From positions 1,426,001 through 1,490,000 of the forward strand of contig CAVWGP010000011.1 of assembly GCA_963754645.1 (NCBI GenBank): a stretch of DNA of 64,000 bases, read 5' to 3'. Position numbers and translations under genes: made by a program. Within the stretch, counting starts at the first letter, position 1. Each line of letters starts with the position of its first letter. Source of the DNA: CAVWGP01 sp963754645. Its GTDB lineage: Bacteria > Pseudomonadota > Alphaproteobacteria > Bin65. Shown here one piece after another: positions 54,699 through 63,554 of the stretch. The notes beneath the pieces are model-generated. The model made no database searches. It had not been told where the DNA came from and saw only the letters and a program-made list of their open reading frames with translations.

Positions 54699-54719
54699 CG
54701 GCGAGTGGCCGCATAGCGG

Positions 54720-54867
54720 AGCCGTCATCCCGACCGGAGCGCGCGCTTGCGCGCGGAGCGGAGGCACCTCGCGCGGCCAAGCGCGGCCCCGCCTGACCGC
54801 GCCACGTTCATCGGCGCGAGGTCCTTCGACGTCCGCCGCCGTTGGCGGCGGCTCGCTCAGGATGACG
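54720..54867. repeat. Interspersed palindromic repeat region
   Basis: 54818-54867 is a third copy of the repeat seen at 23471-23520 (TTCGACGTCC, a GCCGCC/GGCGGC hairpin, then CTCAGGATGACG). The preceding 54720-54790 holds another hairpin (GCGCGCTTGCGCGC) within CATCCCGACCGG-type sequence. It fills the gap between ccmI and the next gene; no coding sequence. Confidence 0.6.
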
Positions 54868-54902
54868 ATATATTTCCAAGGTGGCGCGCATACGGAGGAA
54901 CC

Positions 54903-55865
54903 ATGCTAAGGCGGCGGTTCTTGTGGTTCGGACTCGCGGGCTTGGCGGCGCTCATCGCCGGCGGCGGCACATGGCGCGCCTATTCCGTCGACTTGGCGCG
55001 CGCCCGGGCGCGCCTGCGCGGACGGAGCGCGGTATTTCAATGCCGGTTCGGCGCCATGGAATATGCCGTTGCGGGCGCGGGGCCGCCGCTCTTGATGATC
55101 CACGGCACCGGCGGCGGGTTCGATCAAGGGCTCGATTTCGCGCAACCCTTGAGCGCCAAATGGCGCATCGTCGCGCCCTCGCGCTTCGGCTATCTGCGCT
55201 CGGCGTTTCCCGCCGATCCGTCCTCGGAGAATCAGGCCGATGCCTTCGCCGACCTGCTCGACGAATTGCGCATCGAGCGCGCGGCGATTGTCGGCGGATC
55301 GGCCGGCGCGCTCTCCGCCATGCAATTCGCCATCCGCCATCCCGCGCGCTGCAGCGCGCTTGTGGCGCTGGTGCCCGCGGCCTATGCGCCGGGCCGGCCG
55401 CCGGTGGAGCCGCCCGATGCCCTGGCGCGCGCGATCATCGACCATGCCCTGCGTTCGGATTTTCTTTTCTGGTCGGGCATGACGCTAGGCGAGGACGCGA
55501 TGATCGGCGCGCTGCTCGCAACCGATCCCGCACTCGTCAAGCGCGCCGAGCCCGCCGAGCGCGCCCGCGTGCGCGCGATCCTCGGCAACATCCTGCCGGT
55601 GAGCGAACGCGCGCGCGGCCTCGCGAACGATGCGCAGCTCGCCTACACGCCGGCGCCGATGCCGCTGCATCGCATCCGCGCGCCGACCCTGGCCCTGTCG
55701 CTCGCGGACGACCGCTTCGAAACCCTGGCCGCCGCCCGCCACATCGCCGCCACCGTTCCCGGCGCTAGGCTCGTCGCGTTCGATACGGGCGGCCATGTCT
55801 GGGCCGGCCGCAACCAGGAGGTGTTCGCCGTGGTGGACCGGTTTCTGGCGCAATCCGCAAGGTGA
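54903..55865 (+). CDS. Membrane-anchored alpha/beta hydrolase
   Basis: 320 residues. An N-terminal hydrophobic segment (LWFGLAGLAALIAGGGTWRA) anchors or exports it. Alpha/beta-hydrolase fold: oxyanion loop LLMIHGTGGGFDQG, nucleophile VGGSAGALSAMQ, acid SLADDRFETL and histidine FDTGGHVWAGR. Possibly a lipase or esterase of the cell envelope. It is preceded by the palindromic repeat and not linked to an operon. Confidence 0.8.
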   Translation: MLRRRFLWFGLAGLAALIAGGGTWRAYSVDLARARARLRGRSAVFQCRFGAMEYAVAGAGPPLLMIHGTGGGFDQGLDFAQPLSAKWRIVAPSRFGYLRSAFPADPSSENQADAFADLLDELRIERAAIVGGSAGALSAMQFAIRHPARCSALVALVPAAYAPGRPPVEPPDALARAIIDHALRSDFLFWSGMTLGEDAMIGALLATDPALVKRAEPAERARVRAILGNILPVSERARGLANDAQLAYTPAPMPLHRIRAPTLALSLADDRFETLAAARHIAATVPGARLVAFDTGGHVWAGRNQEVFAVVDRFLAQSAR

Positions 55866-55920
55866 GGCGGACGCGGCGATAGGAACGTCGTTGCGTCTCA
55901 ATTTTTTCCGTTTTCCAAAC

Positions 55921-56154
55921 TCACTCCGCGGCGTCCTCGATGGCGCGGACGGAAACGATATCGCGGTCGCCGACCGGCCGAATGTCGCCGGCGGTCAAGC
56001 TGACGAGCGCCTGGGTTCGGCCGGAGGCGGCGACGAACTCGACTTCGAATGCGCCACCATCTGCGATCGCGACGATCGCGCCGAGGTCGCCGCGCCGCAG
56101 GCCGCTTTTCGGAATATCGCGGTCCAGCACCACCGTATCCAGCAGCTTGAACAT
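55921..56154 (-). CDS. DUF4926 domain protein
   Basis: 77 residues: MFKLLDTVVLDRDIPKSGLR at the start and GDLGAIVAIADGGAFEVEFV, the usual small DUF4926 beta-barrel. Its start lies 3 bases after the stop of the DUF6883 remnant. DUF4926 and DUF6883 genes commonly sit side by side, an association that recalls toxin-antitoxin pairs although no activity is established. Confidence 0.8.
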   Translation of the reverse strand: MFKLLDTVVLDRDIPKSGLRRGDLGAIVAIADGGAFEVEFVAASGRTQALVSLTAGDIRPVGDRDIVSVRAIEDAAE

Positions 56155-56157
56155 GAT

Positions 56158-56368
56158 TTACCTCGGAAACGCGGTGACGAACCGCGGCGTCGGCTTGGCG
56201 GCAAAGCGCGAGAATGTCGTGGCGAAGCCGCTCCCAGCGGCCCGCCGTGTAACCGAGCGAGAGAAAGTAAGCGGCCTTGAACCGCCCGACAGGATGGGGC
56301 ATCGATAGCAAATGGTCTCGTATTTTTGCCGGCTCAATCGTCGCTTGGTTGAAATTCGGGAGTTTCAT
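56158..56368 (-). pseudogene. DUF6883 gene with internal deletion
   Basis: It starts MKLPNFNQATIEPAKIRDHL and continues SMPHPVGRFKAAYFLSLGYT, the standard DUF6883 N-terminus. After ~60 codons the sequence jumps to the family C-terminus (TPRFVTAFPR, stop at 56160-56158) in another frame. Roughly 40 residues are missing from a normal ~110. The partner DUF4926 gene is intact. Confidence 0.7.
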
Positions 56369-56389
56369 CCGCGGCACGTCTTTCAAATA

Positions 56390-56454
56390 GGGGACGCATG
56401 TGGACCGAACCCTTCTTGTCTGACCCGAAGGGTGCAGTCCAGGGTCGCGTCCCC
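56390..56454. other. Multi-stem palindromic element
   Basis: Outer arms GGGGACGC (56390-56397) and GCGTCCCC (56447-56454) pair; inside, GGAC pairs with GTCC and ACCCT with AGGGT, giving a single long interrupted hairpin, followed by TTTTCC. It could be a terminator, a small structured RNA or a MITE end. Position: between the DUF6883 start and the repeat-rich tract. Confidence 0.5.
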
Positions 56455-56463
56455 TTTTCCGAC

Positions 56464-56627
56464 GACCGCCAAGCCATTGATTTTGCCGAAGGCCGCCAAG
56501 TTTCCGCAAACTGAAATTGTCGAATTTCAATCATATCAATGCCTTATCGCGCGAAGGACGCCAATTTCCCAAGCCCAAGACTTGGCGGCCTTCGGGATTG
56601 TCAAGGACTTGGCGATGAAGGCCGCCA
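56464..56627. repeat. Clustered GCCGCCAAG motifs, both orientations
   Basis: Variants of GAAGGCCGCCAAG occur at about 56464, 56489, 56552 and 56618, and inverted as CTTGGCGGCCTTC at 56581 and ACTTGGCGATG near 56608. The direct and inverted copies can pair as hairpins of 12-13 bp. There is no reading frame with recognisable protein similarity. Confidence 0.5.
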
Positions 56628-56691
56628 AGCCGGATGTCCGCCGCAACAATCCATGTTGCGGTCGATGGCGTGCGCGAATGGGCGCGCCGCC

Positions 56692-56890
56692 GAAGATGCT
56701 CATCGCGCGCCAAAGATGCTCAAGTCCCGCCCGAAGATGCTCATCCGCCGAAATGAGCATCTTCCGGAATCATTGGATTTTTTTTGGCATTGATTCGCCG
56801 TAATCGCCCGCTCGGCGCGGCTAAGTCCTTGATTCGGTCGAAGATGCTCAAATCGGGCGATTTTCCCAACACACACAAATGAGCATCTTC
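56692..56890. repeat. Six copies of a GAAGATGCTCAT motif
   Basis: Direct copies at 56692, 56712, 56733 and 56840, inverted copies (ATGAGCATCTTC) at 56753 and 56879. The 12-base motif is conserved with at most one or two changes and spaced irregularly. The tract lies between the DUF6883 start and the 3' end of the aminobenzoyl-CoA operon; no gene is seen in 56369-56922. Confidence 0.65.
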
Positions 56891-56922
56891 GGGAATCGTT
56901 GAAGAATTTCCCGCCCGCCGGG

Positions 56923-59208
56923 TTATTTTTCGGCGGTGTCGAAGCGCCAGATGTAGTTGCGGTTGAGCGTGTCGTATTGCTTCGGCCAGGCGAGCTTGTC
57001 GCTGCCGATCCAGCCGAGTTCGTAGGCGGCGTGGCGCGTCCAGTAGGGGTCGAACAGATGGGCGCGGGCGATGACGCAGAGATCGGCGCGGCCGGCGGCG
57101 AGGATCGAGTTCACGTCCTCGTAGGACGAGATCGCGCCCACCGCCATGGTCGGCATCCCGACTTCGAGCCGGATGCGGTCGGCGAACGGCGTCTGGAACA
57201 GGCGGCCGTATTGCGGCTTTTCGTCGGACACGACCTGGCCCGAGGAGACATCGACGATATCGACGCCGGCGTGCTTGAGGATCGCGGCGATCTCGACCGC
57301 GTCGGCGGGCTCGGTGCCGCCGTCCTGCCAATCATGCGCCGAGATGCGCGCCGAGATCGGCTTGCCCTCGGGCCAGGCCTTGCGCACGGCGCGGAACACG
57401 TCGAGCGGGAAGCGCATGCGATTGGCGAGCGCGCCGCCGTATTCGTCCGTGCGCCGGTTGGTGAGCGGCGAGAGGAAGGCGTTGAGCAGATAGCCGTGCG
57501 CCATGTGGATTTCGAGCATGTCGAAGCCGGCCGCTTCGGCCATGTGCGTGGCGCGCACGAAATCGGCGACGACGGCGTCCATGTCGGCGCGGTTCATCGC
57601 GCGCGGGACCTGGCTCGCCGGCTTGTAGGGCAGCGGCGAGGCCGACATGATCGGCCAATTGCCGCTCTTGAGCGGCTCGTCGTAGCCCTCCCACAAAATC
57701 CGCGTCGAGCCCTTGCGCCCGGCATGGCCGAGCTGGAGCGCGATCTTCGCCTCGGTGTGCTTGTGCACGAAATCGGCGATGCGCTTCCAGGCGCCGACAT
57801 GCTCGGGCTTGTAGATCCCGGCGCAGCCCGGCGAGATGCGGCCGTCGCGGCTGACATCGCTCATCTCGGCGATGACGAGGCCGGCGCCGCCCATGGCGCG
57901 CGAGCCGAGATGGACGAGGTGCCAATCGTCCACCGTGCCGTCCTCGGCGCAATATTGGCACATCGGCGAGACGACGACGCGGTTCGGCAGCACCAGATCG
58001 CGCAGGCGGAACGGCGTGAACATCGGCGGCGGCGCCGGATCCAGGCGGACATTGCGCCCGCTCTGGTTCGCCGCTTCGGCCGCGTACCAGGCGTCGACCT
58101 TCCCGACATAGGCCTTGTCGCGCAACCGCAGATTGCCGTGGCTGATGCGCAGGCTGCGCGTCAGCAGCGAGAAGCCGAACTGGATCGGCTCGAGCTTGTC
58201 GTGATAGCGCTCGGTTTCCTCGAACCAGCGCAGCGAGGTGAGCGCCGCGCGTTGGGTCGAGGCGACCAGCGGCTTGCGCTCCGCTTCGTAGGCCTTGAGC
58301 CCGGCCTTGATGTCGCCGCCGCTGCGCGCGATGGCTTCGTGCAGCGCGATCGAATCCTCCATCGCCAGCTTGGTGCCCGAGCCGATGGAAAAATGCGCCG
58401 TGTGCACCGCGTCGCCGGCGAGCACGAGATTTTCGTGCACCCAGTTTTCGCAACTGATGATGGGGAACTGGCGCCAATACGAGCGGTTGACGATGATCTT
58501 GGCGCCGGGGATGTAGTCCTTCAGCAATTCGGCGACATAAGTCGCGGTCGCCGCGTCGTCCTCGACCACGAGGCCGGACCTGCGGAAGGTCTCCTCGGTG
58601 CATTCGAGGATCAGCGTCGCCATGCCCTCGGTGTAGCGATAGCAATGGGTGCGCCACAGGCCGTGTCGGTTTTTCACGAAATGAAACGTGAAGGCGGGGA
58701 AATTGAAATCGGTGCCGAGCCAGACGAAACGGTTGGGGCGGAAATCGATCGTCGGCTTGAACTGCGCCTTGTAGGCGTCGCGCACCACGCTGTTGACGCC
58801 GTCGGCGGCGAAGACGAGATCGGCGTCGCGCAGCTCGTCGGGATCGGCGATGCGGCGCTGGAACTCGATCTTGACGCCGAGCTCCTTGGCGCGCTCCTGC
58901 ATGATGAGCAGCATTTCCTGGCGCGACATGCCGGCGAAGCCGTGCCCGGTCGAAGTCAGAACTTGACCCTTGAAATGGATGTCGATGTCGTCCCAATGCT
59001 CGAAGGCGCCGGTGATGCGGTCATGCGTCTCGGCGTCGGCGGCGCGGAAATTGTCCATCGTCCGGTCGGAGAACACGACGCCGAAGCCGAAGGTGTCGTC
59101 GAAGCGGTTCTGCTCGACGACCGTGATCGCGGCCGTGGGATAGGTCTTCTTCATCAGGGTGGCGAAGAACAGGCTCGCCGGTCCGCCGCCGATGCAATTG
59201 ATTTTCAT
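56923..59208 (-). CDS. 2-Aminobenzoyl-CoA monooxygenase/reductase (or salicylyl-CoA 5-hydroxylase)
   Basis: 761 residues, two fused enzymes. The N-terminal ~390 residues are a class A flavin monooxygenase: FAD motif GGGPASLFFATLMKK (about 7-21), and LVLAGDAVHTAHFSIGSGTK. The C-terminal ~360 are an Old-Yellow-Enzyme-type FMN reductase starting FTPFRLRDLVLPNRVVVSPM, with HMAHGYLLNAFLSPLTNRR and QLGHAGRKGS. This fusion is known for anthraniloyl-CoA and salicylyl-CoA. The adjacent aminobenzoate-type ligase favours 2-aminobenzoyl-CoA. It is the last gene of the operon. Confidence 0.9.
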   Translation of the reverse strand: MKINCIGGGPASLFFATLMKKTYPTAAITVVEQNRFDDTFGFGVVFSDRTMDNFRAADAETHDRITGAFEHWDDIDIHFKGQVLTSTGHGFAGMSRQEMLLIMQERAKELGVKIEFQRRIADPDELRDADLVFAADGVNSVVRDAYKAQFKPTIDFRPNRFVWLGTDFNFPAFTFHFVKNRHGLWRTHCYRYTEGMATLILECTEETFRRSGLVVEDDAATATYVAELLKDYIPGAKIIVNRSYWRQFPIISCENWVHENLVLAGDAVHTAHFSIGSGTKLAMEDSIALHEAIARSGGDIKAGLKAYEAERKPLVASTQRAALTSLRWFEETERYHDKLEPIQFGFSLLTRSLRISHGNLRLRDKAYVGKVDAWYAAEAANQSGRNVRLDPAPPPMFTPFRLRDLVLPNRVVVSPMCQYCAEDGTVDDWHLVHLGSRAMGGAGLVIAEMSDVSRDGRISPGCAGIYKPEHVGAWKRIADFVHKHTEAKIALQLGHAGRKGSTRILWEGYDEPLKSGNWPIMSASPLPYKPASQVPRAMNRADMDAVVADFVRATHMAEAAGFDMLEIHMAHGYLLNAFLSPLTNRRTDEYGGALANRMRFPLDVFRAVRKAWPEGKPISARISAHDWQDGGTEPADAVEIAAILKHAGVDIVDVSSGQVVSDEKPQYGRLFQTPFADRIRLEVGMPTMAVGAISSYEDVNSILAAGRADLCVIARAHLFDPYWTRHAAYELGWIGSDKLAWPKQYDTLNRNYIWRFDTAEK

Positions 59209-59250
59209 CTCGTTCGCTCGTCTCGCTCGTTGTGGCGATCCCCGCCGTGC

Positions 59251-60954
59251 TCAGTGCGTGATGCGAACGCCCAGGGCGCGCGCCTTGTCTTCTTCCATTT
59301 GCCGGAGCTTGAAGCGCTGCACCTTGCCGGTTTCGGTGCGCGGCAGTTCGGCGACGAATTCGATGGCGCGCGGATATTTGAACGGCGCGATTTGCGCCTT
59401 GACGAAATCCTGCAGCTCCTTGGTGGTGGCCGCGCTCGCGTCCGCGGGATCGCGCAGCATGACGAAGGCCTTGACGATGCGGCCGCGCTCCTGGTCGGGC
59501 GCGCCGATCACGGCGCATTCCTTGACCTTGGGATGATCGAGCAATACGGCCTCGACCTCGGGCCCGCCGATATTGTATCCGGCCGAAATGATCATGTCGT
59601 CGGCGCGCGCCACGTACCGGAAGAAGCCGTCGGCGTCCTGGCGATAGCGGTCGCCGGGCAGGTTCCAGCCGTGCTTCACGTAGGATTTCTGGCGTTCGAC
59701 GTTGTCGAGGTAGCGGCACCCGGTGGGGCCGCGCACGGCGAGCAGGCCTTCGGCCGGCGGCGCCAGGATTTTTCCGTCCTCGTCCATGATGCAGGCTTCG
59801 TAGCCCGGGATCGCCTTGCCGGTGGCGCCGGGGCGGATCTTGTCGCCGGCCGCGGAGACGAAGATGTGAATCATTTCGGTCGAGCCGAGGCCGTCGATGA
59901 TCTTGATGCCCGTCGCCTTGTGGAAGGCCTCGAACACCGGCAGCGGCAGCGTCTCGCCGGCCGAAACGCATTGCTTGAGGCTCGCGATGTCGTGCTTGCC
60001 GGTGGCGATCATGTCGGCGAGGACGCGGAACATGGTCGGCGCGGTGTAGAGCGTCGTCACTTTGTACTTTGCGATATTCTCGAGCAGGCGATCGGGCGAG
60101 GGCGGGCCCGGGTAATAGACGATGCTGGAGCCGAAGCGCAACGGGAAGCAGAGCTGCGCGCCGAGGCCGAAGGTGAAGGCGAGCGGCGGCGAGCCGGTGT
60201 AAACGTCGTCGGCGTGCGGCGTGTAGACGTAGCGCGGGAAGCAATCGCACATCGCGAGAATGTCGCGGTGGAAATGCATCGTGCCCTTGGGCTGCCCGGT
60301 CGTGCCCGAGGTGAAGGCGATGAGCGCCATGTCGTCGGCGGCGGTGTCGACATTGGCGAAGCCGGCGGGCTTCTTCGCCATCGCCTGGTCGAGCGACGCA
60401 CCGGCGTCGCCGAGCGCGCTGAAATAGGCGATTTTCGTCAGGCGCGGCGCCTGCTCGGCCGCCTTCTTCACTTCGTCGGCGAGTGCCAAATCGCACAGGC
60501 AATGATCGATGCGCGCCTTGTCGATCATGTAAACCAGCTCGCGCGCGCGCAGCAGCGGCATGGTCGCGACGCAAACGGCGCCGGCCTTGAGAATGGCGAG
60601 CCACGCCGCCGCCATCATCGGATTGTTGGGTCCGCGCAGCAGCACGCGATTGCCCGGCACGATGCCCATGTCCTCAACCAGCACGCGCGCGATGGCGTCG
60701 GCCTTGGCCTTGAGATCGGCATAGCTCCAGCGCGCGTCGCCGTAATGGAACGCGGTGCGCGCGCCCCAACCGCGCGCCACCGCCTTGTCGAGCAATTCGA
60801 CGGCGGCGTTGAAGCGATCCGGATAGGCGGCGATCTCGGGCAGCGGCGAATAATCCATCGCCGGCCACAGCTCGCGCGGCGGCAGGTTGTCGCGCGCGAA
60901 AGTGTCGATATGCGCGGTGCGGCCGTCGCCGGGAAGAAAGGGTTTCTTGTTCAT
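59251..60954 (-). CDS. 2-Aminobenzoate/benzoate-type CoA ligase
   Basis: 567 residues from the ATG at 60954. AMP-binding enzyme of the benzoate-CoA-ligase group: P-loop IAFTSGTTGQPKGTMHFHRD, LGSTEMIHIF, and the C-terminal lysine in ELPRTETGKVQRFKLR. The N-terminus (FARDNLPPRELWPAMDY) is typical of 2-aminobenzoate-CoA ligases. It makes the thioester used by the downstream monooxygenase, from which it is separated by 42 bases. It might also serve benzoate for the box genes, which lack their own ligase. Confidence 0.85.
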   Translation of the reverse strand: MNKKPFLPGDGRTAHIDTFARDNLPPRELWPAMDYSPLPEIAAYPDRFNAAVELLDKAVARGWGARTAFHYGDARWSYADLKAKADAIARVLVEDMGIVPGNRVLLRGPNNPMMAAAWLAILKAGAVCVATMPLLRARELVYMIDKARIDHCLCDLALADEVKKAAEQAPRLTKIAYFSALGDAGASLDQAMAKKPAGFANVDTAADDMALIAFTSGTTGQPKGTMHFHRDILAMCDCFPRYVYTPHADDVYTGSPPLAFTFGLGAQLCFPLRFGSSIVYYPGPPSPDRLLENIAKYKVTTLYTAPTMFRVLADMIATGKHDIASLKQCVSAGETLPLPVFEAFHKATGIKIIDGLGSTEMIHIFVSAAGDKIRPGATGKAIPGYEACIMDEDGKILAPPAEGLLAVRGPTGCRYLDNVERQKSYVKHGWNLPGDRYRQDADGFFRYVARADDMIISAGYNIGGPEVEAVLLDHPKVKECAVIGAPDQERGRIVKAFVMLRDPADASAATTKELQDFVKAQIAPFKYPRAIEFVAELPRTETGKVQRFKLRQMEEDKARALGVRITH

Positions 60955-60959
60955 GCCGG

Positions 60960-62147
60960 TCAACCCTTCGCTTCGAATGCCGCCACGGTCTGCCCCGCGA
61001 TGACGAGCTTCTGGATTTCGCTGGTGCCTTCGTAGATGCGCAGCGCGCGGATCTCGCGATAAAGCTCCTCGACCTTGTTGCCCGACACGACGCCCTGGCC
61101 GCCGAAAATCTGCACCGCCTCGTCGATCACTTCTTGCGCCGTGTCGGTGGCGTAGAGCTTGGCCATCGCCGATTCGCGCGTGACGCGCGATTTGACGACG
61201 TCCTTCGTCCAGGCCGAGCGGTAGACGAGCAGCGCGGCGGCGTCGATCTTGACCGCCATGTCGGCGATCTTGGCCTGGATGAGCTGGAACTCGGCGAGTT
61301 TCTTGCCGAAGGCCTCGCGCTTTTGCGCGAAGCCGATCGCCTCGTCGAGCGCGCGGCGGGCAAGGCCGAGCGCGGCGGCGCCCACCGTGGTGCGAAAAAT
61401 ATCGAGCGTCGCCATCGCGATCTTGAAACCTTCGCCCGGCGCGCCGAGCAAGGCCGAGGCGGGCAGGCGGCACTGTTTGAATTCGAGCGTGGCGAGCGGA
61501 TGCGGCGCGATCGTGTCGATGCGCTCGGCGATCGAAAGCCCCGGCGAGTCGCTGTCGACGACGAAGGCGGAGATGCCCTTGGCGCCCGGCGCCTCGCCGG
61601 TGCGCGCGAACAGCACATAGTGATCGGCGATGCCGCCATTGGAAATCCAGGTCTTGCGCCCGTCGATGACGAAATGATTGCCGTCGCGCCGCGCCGCGCA
61701 GCGCATCGCCGCCACGTCCGAGCCGCCTTCGGGCTCGGAGAGCGCGAAGGCCGCGATCTGCGCGCCGGCCGCAACCTTGGGCAGATAATGAGCCTTCTGC
61801 TCCGGGCTGCCGAACAAGCCGATCGAGCCGCTGCCGAGGCCCTGCATGGCAAACGAAAAATCGGCGAGTCCCGCATAATATGCGAGCATCTCGCGAATAA
61901 TCGCGAGCGAGCGCACGTCGAGCTCGGGAAAATGCCCGCCATGCGGCGCCGGCACGGCGTATTTCAGCCAGCCGCTTTTGCCCATGGCGGCGACCAAGCG
62001 TTTGCAGGCAGCGTCGATCGCGGCGCGCCCGTGATCGTCGCCGACCAGCGACGGCACTTCCTTTTCCGCCCAGGCGCGGAGATCGCGCGCCAGCTGCTTG
62101 TGCCGCGCCTCGAAGAACGGCCAATCGAGGAAGGTTGCGTCGGCCAT
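60960..62147 (-). CDS. Acyl-CoA dehydrogenase
   Basis: 395 residues, standard ACAD length. Landmarks: FALSEPEGGSDVAAMRC, KTWISNGGIADHYVLFART, REAFGKKLAEFQLIQAKIAD and the C-terminal IFGGQGVVSGNKVEELYREI with RALRIYEGTSEIQKLVIAGQ. It would act in beta-oxidation of ring-cleaved or reduced aminobenzoyl-CoA products. It lies 5 bases before the ligase gene, in the same operon. Confidence 0.9.
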   Translation of the reverse strand: MADATFLDWPFFEARHKQLARDLRAWAEKEVPSLVGDDHGRAAIDAACKRLVAAMGKSGWLKYAVPAPHGGHFPELDVRSLAIIREMLAYYAGLADFSFAMQGLGSGSIGLFGSPEQKAHYLPKVAAGAQIAAFALSEPEGGSDVAAMRCAARRDGNHFVIDGRKTWISNGGIADHYVLFARTGEAPGAKGISAFVVDSDSPGLSIAERIDTIAPHPLATLEFKQCRLPASALLGAPGEGFKIAMATLDIFRTTVGAAALGLARRALDEAIGFAQKREAFGKKLAEFQLIQAKIADMAVKIDAAALLVYRSAWTKDVVKSRVTRESAMAKLYATDTAQEVIDEAVQIFGGQGVVSGNKVEELYREIRALRIYEGTSEIQKLVIAGQTVAAFEAKG

Positions 62148-62153
62148 CGCGGC

Positions 62154-63014
62154 TCAGTTCCCCTCGAACACGGGCCGTTCCTTCTTGACGAAGGCGTTGT
62201 AGGCGCGGCGGAAGTCCTCGGTCTGCATGCAGATCGCCTGGGCTTGCGCCTCGGCTTCGATGAATTGATCGATGCCCATGTTCCATTCCTTGTCGAGCAT
62301 GGTCTTGGTCATGGCATTGGCGAAGGTCGGGCCGTCGGCGATGCGCTGGGCGAGGGTGCGCGCTTCGCTGAGCAATTGCTCGGGCTCGACCAGGCGATTG
62401 TAGAAGCCCCAGCGGTCGGCTTCGTCGGCCTTCATCGCGCGGCCGGTGAACAGCAATTCCGAGGCGCGGCCCTGGCCGATAATGCGCGGCAGCATGGCGC
62501 AAGCGCCCATGTCGCAGCCGGCGAGGCCGACGCGATTGAACAGAAAGGCGACCGTCGAGCGCGGCGTGCCGAAGCGGATGTCCGAGGCCATGGCGACGCA
62601 GGCGCCGGCGCCGGCGCAGATGCCGTCGATCGCGGCCACGATGGTTTGCGGGCAATTGCGCATCGCCTTGATGAGATCGCCCGTCATGCGCGTGAAATTC
62701 ATCAACCCCGTCATATCGAGTTCGAGCAGCGGGCCGATGATCTCGTTCACGTCGCCGCCCGAGCAGAAATTGCCGCCGGCGCCGGTGACGATCACGGCTT
62801 TCACGTCCTCGACATAGCCGAGCGCGCGGAAGGTGTCGCGCATCTCGGCGTAGGATTGGAAGGTGATCGGGTTCTTGCGCTCGGGCCGGTTGAGCGTCAG
62901 CGTCGCGACCTTGCCGCTGACCTCCCAACCGAAATGCTGCGGCTTGAAATCGGCGGCGCGGCGCGGCGCCGTGTCCTTGAGCATCTGGCCGAACATGCGT
63001 CCTTGTTTCGTCAT
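62154..63014 (-). CDS. Enoyl-CoA hydratase/isomerase
   Basis: 286 residues from the ATG at 63014, overlapping the MarR stop by ATGA. Crotonase fold: oxyanion-hole segments TGAGGNFCSGGDV and DGICAGAGACVAMASDIRFG. Usual family length with a short N-terminal extension. It hydrates or isomerises a pathway intermediate. The ACAD gene follows after 6 bases. Confidence 0.9.
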   Translation of the reverse strand: MTKQGRMFGQMLKDTAPRRAADFKPQHFGWEVSGKVATLTLNRPERKNPITFQSYAEMRDTFRALGYVEDVKAVIVTGAGGNFCSGGDVNEIIGPLLELDMTGLMNFTRMTGDLIKAMRNCPQTIVAAIDGICAGAGACVAMASDIRFGTPRSTVAFLFNRVGLAGCDMGACAMLPRIIGQGRASELLFTGRAMKADEADRWGFYNRLVEPEQLLSEARTLAQRIADGPTFANAMTKTMLDKEWNMGIDQFIEAEAQAQAICMQTEDFRRAYNAFVKKERPVFEGN

Positions 63015-63553
63015 TTGGCATTGTCCTTTTTTGTCTTGCCGTCGCCCTCGGCGCGGGCCTCGAAGGAAGCTTTGAGCTTGCCGAGCAGGCGATGCAACTC
63101 GGCGAGATCGCCGCGCGCCAAGCCTTGAAAGCGGTCGGCGATGAAATCCTGGTGCTTCGGGATCATGGCATCGAACGCCGCCTTGCCGGCCGCGGTCAAG
63201 CGCACGACATGGGCGCGCCGGTCGCGCGGCGAAGGCTGGCGGTCGACGAGGCCTTCTTGCATCAGGCGTTCGATCAGCCCGGTGATATTGCCGTTGGTGA
63301 CCATGAGCCCGCGCGACAGTTCGCCCATGGTGAGGCCATGCTTGGCGCGGTCGAGCAGGGCGAGCAAATCGAACCGCGGCAGGGTAATGCCGAATTCGCC
63401 GCGCAAGCCTTGGCGCACGTCGCGCTCGATCAAGGTCGCGCAAGTCAGCAAGCGGAACCAGACGCGGAGATCGAGCCGGTCGTCCTTGGTCAGCGCGGTT
63501 TCGCGGTCGCGCGCATCGTCCGGCAAACGCTGAAGCGCGCTCGGCGCCGGCAT
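63011..63553 (-). CDS. MarR-family regulator
   Basis: 180 residues. Winged helix-turn-helix: LPRFDLLALLDRAKHGLTMG, ELSRGLMVTNGNITGLIERL, and the wing SPRDRRAHVVRLTAAG. MarR proteins of this type often sense aromatic-CoA thioesters and repress the adjacent operon. Encoded inside the operon between the SDR and hydratase genes, so autoregulation is likely. Confidence 0.9.
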   Translation of the reverse strand: MPAPSALQRLPDDARDRETALTKDDRLDLRVWFRLLTCATLIERDVRQGLRGEFGITLPRFDLLALLDRAKHGLTMGELSRGLMVTNGNITGLIERLMQEGLVDRQPSPRDRRAHVVRLTAAGKAAFDAMIPKHQDFIADRFQGLARGDLAELHRLLGKLKASFEARAEGDGKTKKDNAK

Positions 63554-63554
63554 G

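Noticed and set aside
56692..56890. CRISPR array
   Set aside because: The repeat is only 12 bases, occurs in both orientations and has irregular spacing; no cas genes are nearby.
56899..61035. A 1378-codon plus-strand open frame
   Set aside because: It lies antisense to the well-supported monooxygenase/reductase and ligase genes; long shadow frames are expected at this GC content and it has no recognisable motifs.
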